Positions 1 to 8,437 are shown, counted from the stretch's first letter. The stretch is 64,000 bases of DNA from JAAFHB01 sp037133495 (GCA_037133495.1 JBAXOA010000008.1:1-64000), one strand, 5' to 3'. Notes: generated by a model not told the origin, from the letters alone. Program-made: numbers and translations.

Positions 1-798
1 GAAGGAGTCGCAACCATCGGCAATCATATTCACAACAGTTTGCGTCCATCGAACCGGCGCTGTTAACTGTGCAATAAGATTTTTCTTGATTTCTTCAGGA
101 TCCGTAACAGGAGTTGCATTTACATTCTGATAAACCGGACAAACAGGTACATTGAAATGGGTGGAGTGGATGGCTTCAGCCAATTCAGTACGGGCAGGCT
201 CCATCAAGGGAGAGTGAAATGCTCCTCCAACGCTTAATTTCAAGGCGCGTTTTGCACCCGCTTCTGTTAGTCTGGCACATGCCATATCGATGCCTTCCAT
301 AGAACCGGAAATCACCAATTGACCCGGACTATTATAGTTCGCCGGGACGACTACTTCAGCGATCTCGCCACAAATTCGCTCGACGATTTCATCATCAAGG
401 CCCAAAATAGCTGCCATTGTTGACGGTTCCGCTTCACAGGCTTTTTGCATAGCCATTGCCCTTTTCGACACCAGCAGCAGTCCATCCTCAAAAGACAAAG
501 CGCCACTTGCAACCAATGCGGAGAATTCACCCAACGAATGACCAGCAACCATATCAGGCATGAAACTATCACCCAGAGTTTTTGCCAAAAGAACAGAATG
601 GAGAAATATAGCGGGCTGAGTTACTTTGGTTTGACGCAGATCCTCGTCTGTCCCTTCGAACATCAGATCAGTAATGCGAAAACCGAGCAGATTATTCGCT
701 TGTTCGAATAGCTCACGTGCCATTGGAGAATTGTCATACAAGTCTTTGCCCATACCAACAAACTGGGCTCCCTGCCCCGGAAAAACATATGCTTTCAT
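1..798 (-). CDS. fabD: Malonyl-CoA:ACP transacylase (3' end missing)
   Basis: FabD moves the malonyl group from CoA to acyl carrier protein for fatty-acid synthesis in the cytoplasm. Translating the minus strand from the ATG at 798 gives MKAYVFPGQGAQFVGMG, the GQGxQ oxyanion motif of the family, and then AGHSLGEFSALVASG, with the nucleophilic Ser of GHSLGE. The frame stays open for 266 codons down to base 1, so roughly 25-35 C-terminal residues lie outside the window (the family is usually about 290-310 residues). The conserved GAFHSPLM motif, with the catalytic His, is present near residue 200. No partner fab genes are visible on this side, and the gene is followed upstream by a repeat-rich intergenic stretch. 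Confidence 0.95.
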   Translation of the reverse strand, partial: MKAYVFPGQGAQFVGMGKDLYDNSPMARELFEQANNLLGFRITDLMFEGTDEDLRQTKVTQPAIFLHSVLLAKTLGDSFMPDMVAGHSLGEFSALVASGALSFEDGLLLVSKRAMAMQKACEAEPSTMAAILGLDDEIVERICGEIAEVVVPANYNSPGQLVISGSMEGIDMACARLTEAGAKRALKLSVGGAFHSPLMEPARTELAEAIHSTHFNVPVCPVYQNVNATPVTDPEEIKKNLIAQLTAPVRWTQTVVNMIADGCDSF

Positions 799-1160
799 AT
801 TCTGATTTTAGAAAATTTAGTCTGCAAATATATAAAATAGGTTCTACAATGAAATATTCAGCTAATCGAAACTATTGTTAATTTAATGAATCCTGCACTG
901 TTTTCCTGGTTGGGGGTATAACATGTAACTTGTAACTCCTTATGGGTACGGGTTACAGGGTACAGGTAATGGGTAACGGGTAACATGTAACTTGTAACTC
1001 CTTGCTGTTACAGGTTACGGGTATAAATAGTAACCGGTAACGGTCGACGCTATGGTCAGTAAGGGATTTCGGAGCATCAAACCTTTCAACCAAAACAAAA
1101 ATATTGGTGCGAGAATTTAGCCATGCAAACCACCTAAACCCTTATTGGCCATAGCGTTTG
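799..1160. other. Gene-free repeat-rich stretch upstream of fabD
   Basis: This 362-base gap holds no plausible gene. It contains the short region before fabD, a GTAAC-type minisatellite (917-1038) and an attC-like inverted-repeat element (1046-1164), each listed separately. Confidence 0.7.
917..1038. repeat. GTAAC-rich degenerate minisatellite
   Basis: The stretch is built from variants of GTAAC/GGTTAC words. A 23-base segment (starting taacatgtaacttgtaact) occurs exactly at 919-941 and again at 981-1003, separated by GGGTTACAGGGTACAGG-type sequence. It ends with taaccggtaacgg next to the attC-like element. Related words (ttctaactcttaactcgttagcgttac) recur at 1969-1993, on the other side of the cassette-like unit. 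Similar junk repeats are common between genes in Bacteroidota; no function is evident. Confidence 0.7.
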
Positions 1161-1164
1161 TTAT
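1046..1164 (-). repeat. Integron attC-like imperfect palindrome
   Basis: Read on the minus strand, the element begins GCATAACAAACGCTATGG and ends CCCTTACTGACCATAGCG. The outer 18 bases of the two ends are inverted copies with two mismatches, and about 80 bases lie between them. The 10-mer TAACAAACGC is the start of the Vibrio cholerae VCR attC repeats as I remember them. The stop codon of the 61-residue ORF (TAA at 1161-1163) lies inside this start, as is usual for integron cassettes. The far end (1041-1046) has no clean GTTRRRY core; it runs into the GTAAC minisatellite. There is no integron integrase in the window. Confidence 0.45.
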
Positions 1165-1346
1165 GCGTTCGGGATTTCTATCACATTATTTTTTATTCTC
1201 TTTTTCGAGATTGTCTGTTTAACCTTTATCTTATTTTGTATTTTTCTGATTCGTATAAATTCGCTTATCTCTTTTCTTTCGTTGTCGGTCAACGGCGGAC
1301 TTTGTATTATAAAATCAACACCTTCCGGTTCTTTTATTAAGCCCAT
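1161..1346 (-). CDS. Small basic hypothetical protein, 61 residues
   Basis: No family is recognised. The protein starts MGLIKEPEGVDFIIQS, continues with a Glu/Arg-rich helix-like stretch (NERKEISEFIRIRKIQNK) and ends with a Lys/Arg-rich tail. It starts 4 bases after the stop of the GNAT-like gene and is almost certainly co-transcribed with it. Its stop codon overlaps the attC-like core. Size, charge and pairing with an acetyltransferase-like gene would suit an antitoxin or accessory protein, but that is inference only. Confidence 0.55.
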   Translation of the reverse strand: MGLIKEPEGVDFIIQSPPLTDNERKEISEFIRIRKIQNKIKVKQTISKKRIKNNVIEIPNA

Positions 1347-1350
1347 GTTT

Positions 1351-1878
1351 TTAAATTTTAAAATATTTTTCCACTAAAATTCTCGCTGCCTGAGTTTCTA
1401 TTATCATTCGTTGATTTTTGAAATGGCAAGCACCCAAAGTTCTCTCATAATGGTCAATCAATTTAGTTTTAGCTGTAAATGCAACGTATCCTTCAAAACC
1501 TTTTTGAAACGATATTTTGCAGGCATAAGCCACTAAATTTCCAGAAACGCCTTCATATATTTTGTGTTTACCAATATTGAAAGGTGCGCTTTCCAATAAG
1601 TCCATAAAAATATGGTCTTGCTCGATTGTTAAACATAAAAGTCCTTGTATAATATTAGGGTTGTTTACGATAGTCAGTTTATAAACTTCTTTCTTTATTT
1701 CGTCAAATTCCTGTTTCCAATTAAAATTCCACCCTTTGTTTTTGGTGATATTTTTCAAATCCGATTTACTTAACCGAATAACTTCTGTCTGGAAACTGTC
1801 GCCTGAAACTGTGTTCAGGATCGAATTTGTCAGTCTGTCGATAATAAAACCCTGTTCTATTTTTTTGGAGACATCCAT
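1351..1878 (-). CDS. GNAT-like acetyltransferase of the cassette-like unit
   Basis: The 175-residue protein resembles small Bacteroidota proteins with a GNAT-like fold. Visible features are the beta strands EVYKLTIVNNPNIIQGLLCL and HIFMDLLESAPFN, then GVSGNLVAYACKISFQKGF, where the acyl-CoA-binding turn would lie, and the C-terminal HYERTLGACHF followed by a helix ending ILVEKYF. No classical Q/RxxGxG/A pyrophosphate motif is obvious, so the assignment rests on overall pattern. The ATG at 1878 follows the stop of a 27-codon ORF by 3 bases, and the 61-residue gene follows by 4 bases. The genes fill the space between two integron-like core sites (GTTATG at 1963-1968 and GCATAAC at about 1160). 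Confidence 0.6.
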   Translation of the reverse strand: MDVSKKIEQGFIIDRLTNSILNTVSGDSFQTEVIRLSKSDLKNITKNKGWNFNWKQEFDEIKKEVYKLTIVNNPNIIQGLLCLTIEQDHIFMDLLESAPFNIGKHKIYEGVSGNLVAYACKISFQKGFEGYVAFTAKTKLIDHYERTLGACHFKNQRMIIETQAARILVEKYFKI

Positions 1879-1881
1879 TCT

Positions 1882-1965
1882 TTAAAAGTACAAAAATTTC
1901 AGCAATTTGTCGGTTAACTTTTGTTCGCTTTCAATAATGATGTTCGCTATTTCATGCTGAGTCAT
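1882..1965 (-). CDS. Possible 27-residue ORF at cassette start
   Basis: An ATG inside the GTTATGAC core opens a 27-codon frame, MTQHEIANIIIESEQKL followed by a hydrophobic end (LLKFLYF) and TAA. It ends 3 bases before the GNAT-like gene. It could be a translated mini-gene that couples translation to the next gene, or a chance frame. Predicted amphipathic helix content and exact position at the cassette boundary favour it slightly. Confidence 0.3.
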   Translation of the reverse strand: MTQHEIANIIIESEQKLTDKLLKFLYF

Positions 1966-1991
1966 AACTTCTAACTCTTAACTCGTTAGCG

Positions 1992-2618
1992 TTACGACAA
2001 ATCAGAGCTGATAAGCCGTATAAACTCCTGTCTGGTTGCCTCCTTCTGAAATGCACCGGTAAAATCGGAAGTTGTAGTGACTGAATTTTGTTTTTCTACT
2101 CCCCGCATACTCATACACATGTGTTTTGCTTCAATCACAACAGCAACACCTAACGGATTTAGCGCGTTTTGAATGCAATCTTTTATTTGGGTAGTAAGCC
2201 GCTCCTGAACCTGTAACCGCCGCGAATAGGCTTCAACAACCCGCGCAATCTTACTTAAACCGGTTATATAACCATTGGGAATATAAGCGACATAAGCCTT
2301 GCCAACGAAGGGGAGCATATGATGTTCGCAAAGCGAATATATCTCTATATCTTTTACTATGACCATCTGACGATAATCCTGTTTGAAGATGGCGGATTTG
2401 AGAATTAACTCGGGATCCATATTGTAACCCTGAGTTAGAAATTGCATCGCTTTTGAAATTCTTACGGGTGATTGAAGCAACCCTTCACGACCTGTATCTT
2501 CACCGATCAGTTTTAAAATTTCGCGATAATGAGCGGCCATTTTTAAAACATTCGCTTCATGATAAACTTCGACCTTACTATAGCCTTGGTTATCTTTACT
2601 ATTGAGTGAGAATTTCAT
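1992..2618 (-). CDS. folE: GTP cyclohydrolase I
   Basis: FolE converts GTP to 7,8-dihydroneopterin triphosphate, the first step toward folate, and the product also feeds queuosine synthesis, whose later genes lie at 44015-46054. The 208-residue protein has the zinc-site motif CEHHMLPF (Cys and His ligands) and the second Cys in KHMCMSMRG, plus GLSKIARVVEAYSRRLQVQE and QNSVTTTSDFTGAF, all typical of the family. The length is normal. The start MKFSLNSK is the first ATG of the frame. The stop codon TAA at 1992 abuts the left border of the cassette-like unit, so the unit may have inserted just behind folE. Confidence 0.96.
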   Translation of the reverse strand: MKFSLNSKDNQGYSKVEVYHEANVLKMAAHYREILKLIGEDTGREGLLQSPVRISKAMQFLTQGYNMDPELILKSAIFKQDYRQMVIVKDIEIYSLCEHHMLPFVGKAYVAYIPNGYITGLSKIARVVEAYSRRLQVQERLTTQIKDCIQNALNPLGVAVVIEAKHMCMSMRGVEKQNSVTTTSDFTGAFQKEATRQEFIRLISSDLS

Positions 2619-2842
2619 GCAGATATTATTTAATTTAAAAAGTCGTGCGGAAAAGCAATGAGGAAATATTCATTTCGAATTATGAATTTAAATTCATGGC
2701 TGTTTCATATTTTATATTCAGACTACTAATGCATTAAAATAAAGAATTGCGCCTTTGAAAAAGTTTCCTGACATTAGCGATTACAAAAGAACAACTTTTT
2801 TGCCTTTTTTTGAGTAATTGTAGGTGAATGTAGCCAAACAAA

Positions 2843-2875
2843 TTGATTGTTTAACGAAACGTTAAATTACTTTTG
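2843..2875 (+). promoter_or_regulatory. Promoter of mqnB-mqnD
   Basis: TACTTTTG at 2868-2875 matches the Bacteroidota -7 box TAnnTTTG, with TTG at 2847-2849 (18-base spacer) or 2843-2845 (22-base spacer). It lies about 30 bases before the mqnB ATG. Confidence 0.6.
2850..2866. promoter_or_regulatory. Inverted repeat inside the mqnB promoter
   Basis: TTTAACG-AAA-CGTTAAA is a perfect 7-base inverted repeat with a 3-base centre. It sits between the -33 and -7 boxes, the usual place for a repressor operator. No regulator gene is next to it. Confidence 0.4.
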
Positions 2876-2904
2876 TCGTTTAATATTTATTCACCGAATT
2901 GCTA

Positions 2905-3615
2905 ATGAGAATACTTTTTGCAAGCGCAACACGTTTTGAGCTATCTCCTTTTTTTGAAAATCTTAAGGAAGTTCCTGGCAATGGCGGTTCCATTTTTTAT
3001 TATAAATGGAATGGTATTGATATCGATCATATAACAACCGGTCTGGGCACAACCTTTACGGCCTATTCTCTGGTAAAAGCACTTCAACTTTGTATGTACG
3101 ATTTGGTTATCAATGCCGGCATTGCAGGAAGTTTCAGCGAAAAAATTCCTATCGGAACAGTTGTCAATGTGAAGAGCGAACAAATTGGAGACTTTGGAAT
3201 TGAAAAAGAAGATCGCATTTCGACCGTTTTTGAATCAGGATTTGCTGATGCCAATGAATTTCCGTTTACCAATGGGCAGTTGATCAACCCCTGGTCTATA
3301 GATACGATTACATTACAGAATGTAAAAGGATTTACAAGCAATATTAGCCATGGTACATCCCAAAGCATCGCCAGAATCAGAAAGGAATTCGATCCTGATA
3401 TAGAATCAATGGAAGGAGCTGCAGCTTTTTACGTGTGTCTGATGGAAAAAGTTCCGTTTCTTGAAATCAGGGCAATCTCCAATTATGTCGAAGTACGCGA
3501 TACCAATAAATGGGATATTCCTGGTGCAATCAGAAACCTTGCCGACGAACTCCTTAAAATACTGACTGGATTGGCCGATTCAGCTGACTGCGACCAGATA
3601 AAAAGCAACCCATAA
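2905..3615 (+). CDS. mqnB: Futalosine hydrolase
   Basis: MqnB removes the adenine base from futalosine to give dehypoxanthine futalosine, in the futalosine route to menaquinone. The protein has the nucleosidase fold: N-terminal MRILFASATRFE, LVINAGIAGSFS for the purine/ribose pocket, and DIESMEGAAAFYVC, where the Glu of SMEGAA binds the ribose as in MTA/SAH nucleosidases. NYVEVRDTNKWDIP near the end is characteristic of MqnB. An upstream TTG at 2899 would add two residues; the ATG at 2905 is preferred because the mature-looking MRILFA start is typical. mqnD follows after 11 bases, confirming the pathway. Confidence 0.92.
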   Translation: MRILFASATRFELSPFFENLKEVPGNGGSIFYYKWNGIDIDHITTGLGTTFTAYSLVKALQLCMYDLVINAGIAGSFSEKIPIGTVVNVKSEQIGDFGIEKEDRISTVFESGFADANEFPFTNGQLINPWSIDTITLQNVKGFTSNISHGTSQSIARIRKEFDPDIESMEGAAAFYVCLMEKVPFLEIRAISNYVEVRDTNKWDIPGAIRNLADELLKILTGLADSADCDQIKSNP

Positions 3616-3626
3616 ATTTGTTAATC

Positions 3627-4460
3627 ATGAAATTGACGCTCGGATTCTCGACATGCCCCAATGACACTTACATTTTTGATGCTATGGTGCACGGGAGAAT
3701 AGATACGGAAGGAATTGAATTCGAATTAATAATGTCGGACGTTGAAGAGCTCAACAGACAAGCATTCGCAGGAGAAATCGACATTACCAAAATCAGTTAC
3801 CACGCGTATTCTTATATTGCAGATTCATACCTGCTGTTAAATTCAGGCAGTGCACTGGGCTATCAGAATGGTCCCCTTCTGATTAGTAAACATAAGGTGT
3901 ATCCCGATGAAATCGAGAACCTCAAAATTGCCATTCCAGGGAAACATACTACTGCAAACCTATTATTAAGCATTGCCTATCCAAATCATAAAATCAAAAA
4001 AGAATACCTCTTTTCGGATATTGAAGAGGTGGTATTATCAGGTGAAATGGATGCCGGGCTAATTATTCACGAAAATCGCTTTACCTATCACCAAAAGGGG
4101 CTTAAAAAAATAGCTGATTTAGGCGAGTTTTGGGAGGCCAAAACCGGATTGGCAATACCCTTGGGGGGAATTATTGTTAACAGAAAATTATCGGCAGAAA
4201 TCAGACAAAAAGTTAATCGGATAATGGGAAGAAGTGTCAAATATGCATTCGAAAATCCCAACATCTCATATCCTTTTGTTAAGCAGCATGCTCAGGAGAT
4301 GGACATTGCCGTCATGCAAAACCACATAAAACTATACGTAAATAATTTTACGTATGATTTGGGCACAGAAGGAAAAAAAGCTATTGATACACTTTATATT
4401 GAGGCGACTAAGCTCGGGATTATCCCCAGGATAAGAGAGGACATTTTTGTTGATATGTAA
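3627..4460 (+). CDS. mqnD: 1,4-dihydroxy-6-naphthoate synthase
   Basis: MqnD splits cyclic dehypoxanthinyl futalosine to give 1,4-dihydroxy-6-naphthoate, the last specialised step of the futalosine pathway. The 277-residue protein has the periplasmic-binding-protein-like fold of the family and the N-terminal signature MKLTLGFSTCPNDTYIFDAM. It continues with EIDITKISYHAY and GYQNGPLLIS, and the catalytic His lies in the IIHENRFTY region. The ATG at 3627 is chosen over a TTG at 3618. With mqnB directly upstream the two form an operon; mqnA, mqnC and mqnE must be elsewhere in the genome. Confidence 0.92.
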   Translation: MKLTLGFSTCPNDTYIFDAMVHGRIDTEGIEFELIMSDVEELNRQAFAGEIDITKISYHAYSYIADSYLLLNSGSALGYQNGPLLISKHKVYPDEIENLKIAIPGKHTTANLLLSIAYPNHKIKKEYLFSDIEEVVLSGEMDAGLIIHENRFTYHQKGLKKIADLGEFWEAKTGLAIPLGGIIVNRKLSAEIRQKVNRIMGRSVKYAFENPNISYPFVKQHAQEMDIAVMQNHIKLYVNNFTYDLGTEGKKAIDTLYIEATKLGIIPRIREDIFVDM

Positions 4461-4578
4461 AATAAACACGATATTTTTTTTACATATTAAGAAAAAACAT
4501 CAATTTATCATATCTATTTTTGGTAATATGGATATTGTTTAGTAGGTTTGTTGCAATTAATGCAATAAATATGATCCA

Positions 4579-5922
4579 ATGAAGACCGCACAGGAGTTTT
4601 TTATCCGGGGAAATTCAAAAATATTCCTCAAAGACTATGCGGAAGCAATTGTTTGTTTCGACAGGGCGATAGAGATAAATCCAAAATTTGCAAAGGCGTA
4701 TTACCGCCGGGGGTTAGCAAAAACCTATTACCAGGATCATGAAGGAACAATTATTGATTTTTCGAAAGCCATTGAGATCGATCCAAACAATGCGGAAGCC
4801 TATAACAAAAGAGGCCTTGCGACAGGGTATAAACTCCAAGTCTATACCGGGGCAATCGCCGATTTCGACAAAGCCATAGAGATAAATCCAAGATTTGCAA
4901 AAGCTTATTATAGCAGAGGCTTGGCAAAAAACTATTTCCAAAGTCATGCGGGATCCAAGGTCGATTTCACTAAAGAGATAGAAATTTCGCCTGAGTTTGC
5001 AAATGCATATTATAACGGAGAACTTACAAAAGATTATAATCTCAACGACTATGCAGGAGTAATTGCAGACTTTGACAAAGCCATAGAGATTGATCCTAAA
5101 TATGCAGAGGCATATTACAGCAGAGGACTGGCAAAAAATTATTTTCAAAATCACGCGGGCGTAATTGCTGACTTTGCAATGGCTGCTGAAACTGATTCAG
5201 TAGTGACAGCAACTTCCGACATGGCAAATATTGTGAAAGATTGCCAGTCAAAGCATTGTGCAGGTGCCATTGCCGATTTTGACAAAGCGATTGAGATCAA
5301 CTCTCAATATGCAGAAGCATATTACAGCAGAGGACTGGCAAAAAACTATTTCCAAAATCATGCAGGAGTGATCATTGATTTTACCAATGCTGTTGAGTCC
5401 GATCTTGAGTATGCAGAATCAATCGATGCGAATCAGCTTAAAGACTATGCCGGAGCGATTGCGGACTTCGACAAAGCAATAAAGATCAATCCCAGGTATG
5501 CCAAGGCTTATTACAGCAGAGGAGTAGTGAAAAACTATTTCCAGGATCATATAGAGGTGATAATGAATTTCACCAGAGCTGTGGAAGCTGCCCCCGGCTA
5601 TTCAGGAATTTGCAATCAGGCAGATCTTGCAATGGAATGCTTCATGAAAAATTATTCCGGCGCAATTGCTGATTTTGACAGGGCAATTGAGATTAATCCC
5701 AGGTTTGCTAAAGCATATTACAGCAGAGGTCTGGCAAAAAAATACTACAATGATCATTTGGGAGCAATAATCGACTTTACAAAGGCGATCGAGATTGATC
5801 CAGAATATGCGGAAGCTTACAACAAGAGAGGACTTTTAAAGGGTACACTAGGCCAGAAAGACAGTGGGCATTCAGATTTAGGCAAGGCGGGCGAACTAGG
5901 ATTATCTGTTTTAACAATGTAA
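4579..5922 (+). CDS. TPR protein with higher-order repeats
   Basis: The 447-residue protein is nearly all tetratricopeptide repeats, so it is probably a protein-interaction scaffold. It lacks a signal peptide and membrane segment. The repeats come in pairs of about 70 residues: a well-kept TPR (consensus GAIADFDKAIEINPRFAKAY) followed by YSRGLAKNYFQ and a second, more degenerate TPR. Six such double units are visible, starting near residues 18, 90, 158, 231, 290 and 358; second halves in the middle have decayed or lost residues (for example AESIDANQLKDYAGA). The C-terminus (LGQKDSGHSDLGKAGELG) caps the solenoid. The high DNA identity between units suggests recent internal duplication. Nothing ties it to a specific partner. 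Confidence 0.85.
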   Translation: MKTAQEFFIRGNSKIFLKDYAEAIVCFDRAIEINPKFAKAYYRRGLAKTYYQDHEGTIIDFSKAIEIDPNNAEAYNKRGLATGYKLQVYTGAIADFDKAIEINPRFAKAYYSRGLAKNYFQSHAGSKVDFTKEIEISPEFANAYYNGELTKDYNLNDYAGVIADFDKAIEIDPKYAEAYYSRGLAKNYFQNHAGVIADFAMAAETDSVVTATSDMANIVKDCQSKHCAGAIADFDKAIEINSQYAEAYYSRGLAKNYFQNHAGVIIDFTNAVESDLEYAESIDANQLKDYAGAIADFDKAIKINPRYAKAYYSRGVVKNYFQDHIEVIMNFTRAVEAAPGYSGICNQADLAMECFMKNYSGAIADFDRAIEINPRFAKAYYSRGLAKKYYNDHLGAIIDFTKAIEIDPEYAEAYNKRGLLKGTLGQKDSGHSDLGKAGELGLSVLTM

Positions 5923-5935
5923 AATTTAATTGTCT

Positions 5936-5966
5936 TTTGTTAAGATTTTTTATTGTACTATTTTTG
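5936..5966 (+). promoter_or_regulatory. Promoter of the RND exporter gene
   Basis: TTTG at 5936-5939, a 19-base spacer, and TATTTTTG at 5959-5966 match the Bacteroidota -33/-7 pattern. The ATG follows 65 bases later. Confidence 0.55.
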
Positions 5967-6031
5967 GAGCCTCAAATGAAAAGGGAAATATCAAAAATAA
6001 GCAATTACAATAAGCTATTATCTACTCCAGC

Positions 6032-8428
6032 ATGTTTACAAAAATATCCCGCCTACTGCTTCGTAACAGAATCCTGATTATTATTATTCTCTCAGCCTTC
6101 ACTGCCTATATGGCATTTCAAGCTCAAAGTGTTAAATTATCATACGAAAACACATCACTGCTGTCTGCTAAAGATACCGTGATGATTGAATATCAGAAAT
6201 TCACCAAACAATATGGTGAAGATGGGAATGTATTGATGATTGGAATTAAAAACCCGGACATGTTTACGCTCGCACAATTTACAGCATGGTATGATCTCGG
6301 AAATTCAATTCGCAGTATTGACGGAGTTCAGGATGTGATCAGCATGACCAGAGGACTTAATCTTTTTAAAAATGAATCAACACATCAATTCGATTATTTT
6401 CCATTAGTTAAAAAGCGCCCGACTACTCAGGAACAGGTAGACAGTCTTAAAAATACAATTCTTGGTCTTAAGTTTTATGAGGGAATGCTTTACAATCCAA
6501 AGACCAATGCTGCCTTAATGGCAATAACTCTCGACAAGAATAAACTAAACGACAAAAGCCGCATCACACTGGTTGCCAATATAGTAGATGCAGCATCGGC
6601 TTATGAAAAGCTAAATAAGGTTGAGGTGCACTACTCTGGAATGCCATATATCAGGACCATAACGATGAAAAAAGTAAAACACGAGCTTTTGCTTTTTGTC
6701 TTGATGAGCATTGCAATATCTGCGCTAATTATGTATTTGTTTTTCAGATCTGTGAAAGTGGTTTTAAGTTCTTTGCTGATTGTCGCGATCAGTATTGTAT
6801 GGGTACTCGGTACTACGGCACTATTCCATTTTAAAATTTCAATACTCACAGGCGTCATTCCGTCGCTGATCGTGATTATCGCGATCGAGAATTGCATCTA
6901 TATACTCAATAAATATCATTGGGAATACCGAAGTCATGGAAATAAAATGCGGGCTCTGATCAGGGTTGTTCAACGAATTGGATTTGCATCGTTAATGACA
7001 AATGCTGCAACGGCTCTTGGATTTGCAGCTTTTATTCTGATCTCAAATCAAATGCTAAGAGAGTTTGGAATCATTACTGCTCTTAACATAATGCTAGAAT
7101 ATGTGCTGTGTATCACCTTACTGCCCATTATTTTCAGTTTTATCGATCCTCCAAGCGCCAAACACGTTAAGCATCTCGATAGTAATTTTTTCGGTGCAAT
7201 CATTCATAAGATCATCTACATGATCACTTTTCGCCGCAATCTTATATATGGGATTGCAGGCGGACTCTTGCTGGTTGGTTTTTTAGGAATCAGCATGATG
7301 AAAACATCGGGAAAGATTGTTGATGATTTCCAAAGTGATGATCCCATACTTATGGATCTGAATTTCTTTGAACATAATTTTGGAGGAGTAATGCCTTTTG
7401 AGATTTCCATTGATACCAAAAAGAAAAATGGTGTGCTAGCAGGTGCTACTATCGACAAGATCAATGAACTTCAAAAAATGATCAATACGTATCCTGAATT
7501 TTCAAAGCCACTATCAATCGCGGAGCTTTTTAAGTTTTCAAAACAGGCTTATTTTGGAGGAGATTCTTCGATGTATTCGATGCCGAATAATGTAGAAAAA
7601 GGATTCATTTTAGGTTATCTTCCTAAAAATCAAAATGGGAATAAAAATAACCTGCTCTATTCATTTCTTGACAGCACGAAGAGATACACACGCGTAAGTT
7701 TTCAGATGGCAGATATCGGAACACATCACATGGATTCGCTAATGGCAGAAATTCACCCTAAAATTGACAGTATTTTTAGTCCTGCCAAATATAAGGTTAG
7801 CGTCACAGGGAATAGTGTTATTTTTGCACGTGGCACTAATTTCCTGATTCGCAACCTTTTTGAAAGTGTCTTAATTGCCATCGTTTTAATTTCATTGTTG
7901 ATGGCCTTGCTTTTCTCTTCCTTAAGAATGATCCTGGTTTCTATGATTCCAAATATCATACCCTTACTGATCACCGCGGCGATAATGGGATTTGCGGGAA
8001 TACCAATCAAACCATCAACAATTATCGTTTTCAGTATTGCTCTCGGAATTTCAGTTGACAATGCGATCCAATATCTTTCGCGATATCGGCACGAGTTGAA
8101 AATCACCAATGGAGCCATCAGGCAATCGGCGATCAGTGCTCTGCATGAAGCCGGTTTTAGTATGATTTACACCAGCATTGTACTTGTACTCGGATTTAGT
8201 GTATTTATTGTATCGGGATTTGGCGGAACTCAGGCATTGGGAATTCTGATCTCAACTACTTTACTGATTGCAATGTTCTTCAACATCATGGTGTTGCCTT
8301 CGCTGTTGCTAACACTCGACAAACGACTGACCAGCAAGGCATTTACAGAACCCATCGTCGAAATATACGATGACGAAGACCTTGATGAATATGATGAGAC
8401 TGATGAACTCAATAAAACAAATATTTAA
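6032..8428 (+). CDS. MMPL/RND-family transporter
   Basis: The 798-residue inner-membrane protein belongs to the RND superfamily, MMPL/sterol-sensing-domain type, which exports lipids or other hydrophobic compounds. One membrane segment lies near residues 11-30, followed by a periplasmic domain, then a block of five segments (about 220-365). A second copy of this plan follows, with segments near 405-425 and 620-765. The motif GISVDNAIQYLSRYRHE in the second half corresponds to the conserved Asp-containing segment of RND proteins; the first half has IAIENCIYILNKYHWE. The C-terminal tail is strongly acidic (IYDDEDLDEYDETDE). No periplasmic adaptor or outer-membrane channel gene is adjacent, so the substrate is unknown. 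Confidence 0.85.
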   Translation: MFTKISRLLLRNRILIIIILSAFTAYMAFQAQSVKLSYENTSLLSAKDTVMIEYQKFTKQYGEDGNVLMIGIKNPDMFTLAQFTAWYDLGNSIRSIDGVQDVISMTRGLNLFKNESTHQFDYFPLVKKRPTTQEQVDSLKNTILGLKFYEGMLYNPKTNAALMAITLDKNKLNDKSRITLVANIVDAASAYEKLNKVEVHYSGMPYIRTITMKKVKHELLLFVLMSIAISALIMYLFFRSVKVVLSSLLIVAISIVWVLGTTALFHFKISILTGVIPSLIVIIAIENCIYILNKYHWEYRSHGNKMRALIRVVQRIGFASLMTNAATALGFAAFILISNQMLREFGIITALNIMLEYVLCITLLPIIFSFIDPPSAKHVKHLDSNFFGAIIHKIIYMITFRRNLIYGIAGGLLLVGFLGISMMKTSGKIVDDFQSDDPILMDLNFFEHNFGGVMPFEISIDTKKKNGVLAGATIDKINELQKMINTYPEFSKPLSIAELFKFSKQAYFGGDSSMYSMPNNVEKGFILGYLPKNQNGNKNNLLYSFLDSTKRYTRVSFQMADIGTHHMDSLMAEIHPKIDSIFSPAKYKVSVTGNSVIFARGTNFLIRNLFESVLIAIVLISLLMALLFSSLRMILVSMIPNIIPLLITAAIMGFAGIPIKPSTIIVFSIALGISVDNAIQYLSRYRHELKITNGAIRQSAISALHEAGFSMIYTSIVLVLGFSVFIVSGFGGTQALGILISTTLLIAMFFNIMVLPSLLLTLDKRLTSKAFTEPIVEIYDDEDLDEYDETDELNKTNI

Positions 8429-8437
8429 CACAAATTT

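Noticed and set aside
2682..2697. 16-base perfect palindrome ATGAATTTAAATTCAT between folE and mqnB
   Set aside because: Very AT-rich, likely by chance, with no promoter element or repeat copy near it.
4714..5154. Long antisense ORF inside the TPR gene
   Set aside because: It mirrors the repeated codons of the TPR gene, shows no family features and lies wholly within a convincing gene on the other strand.
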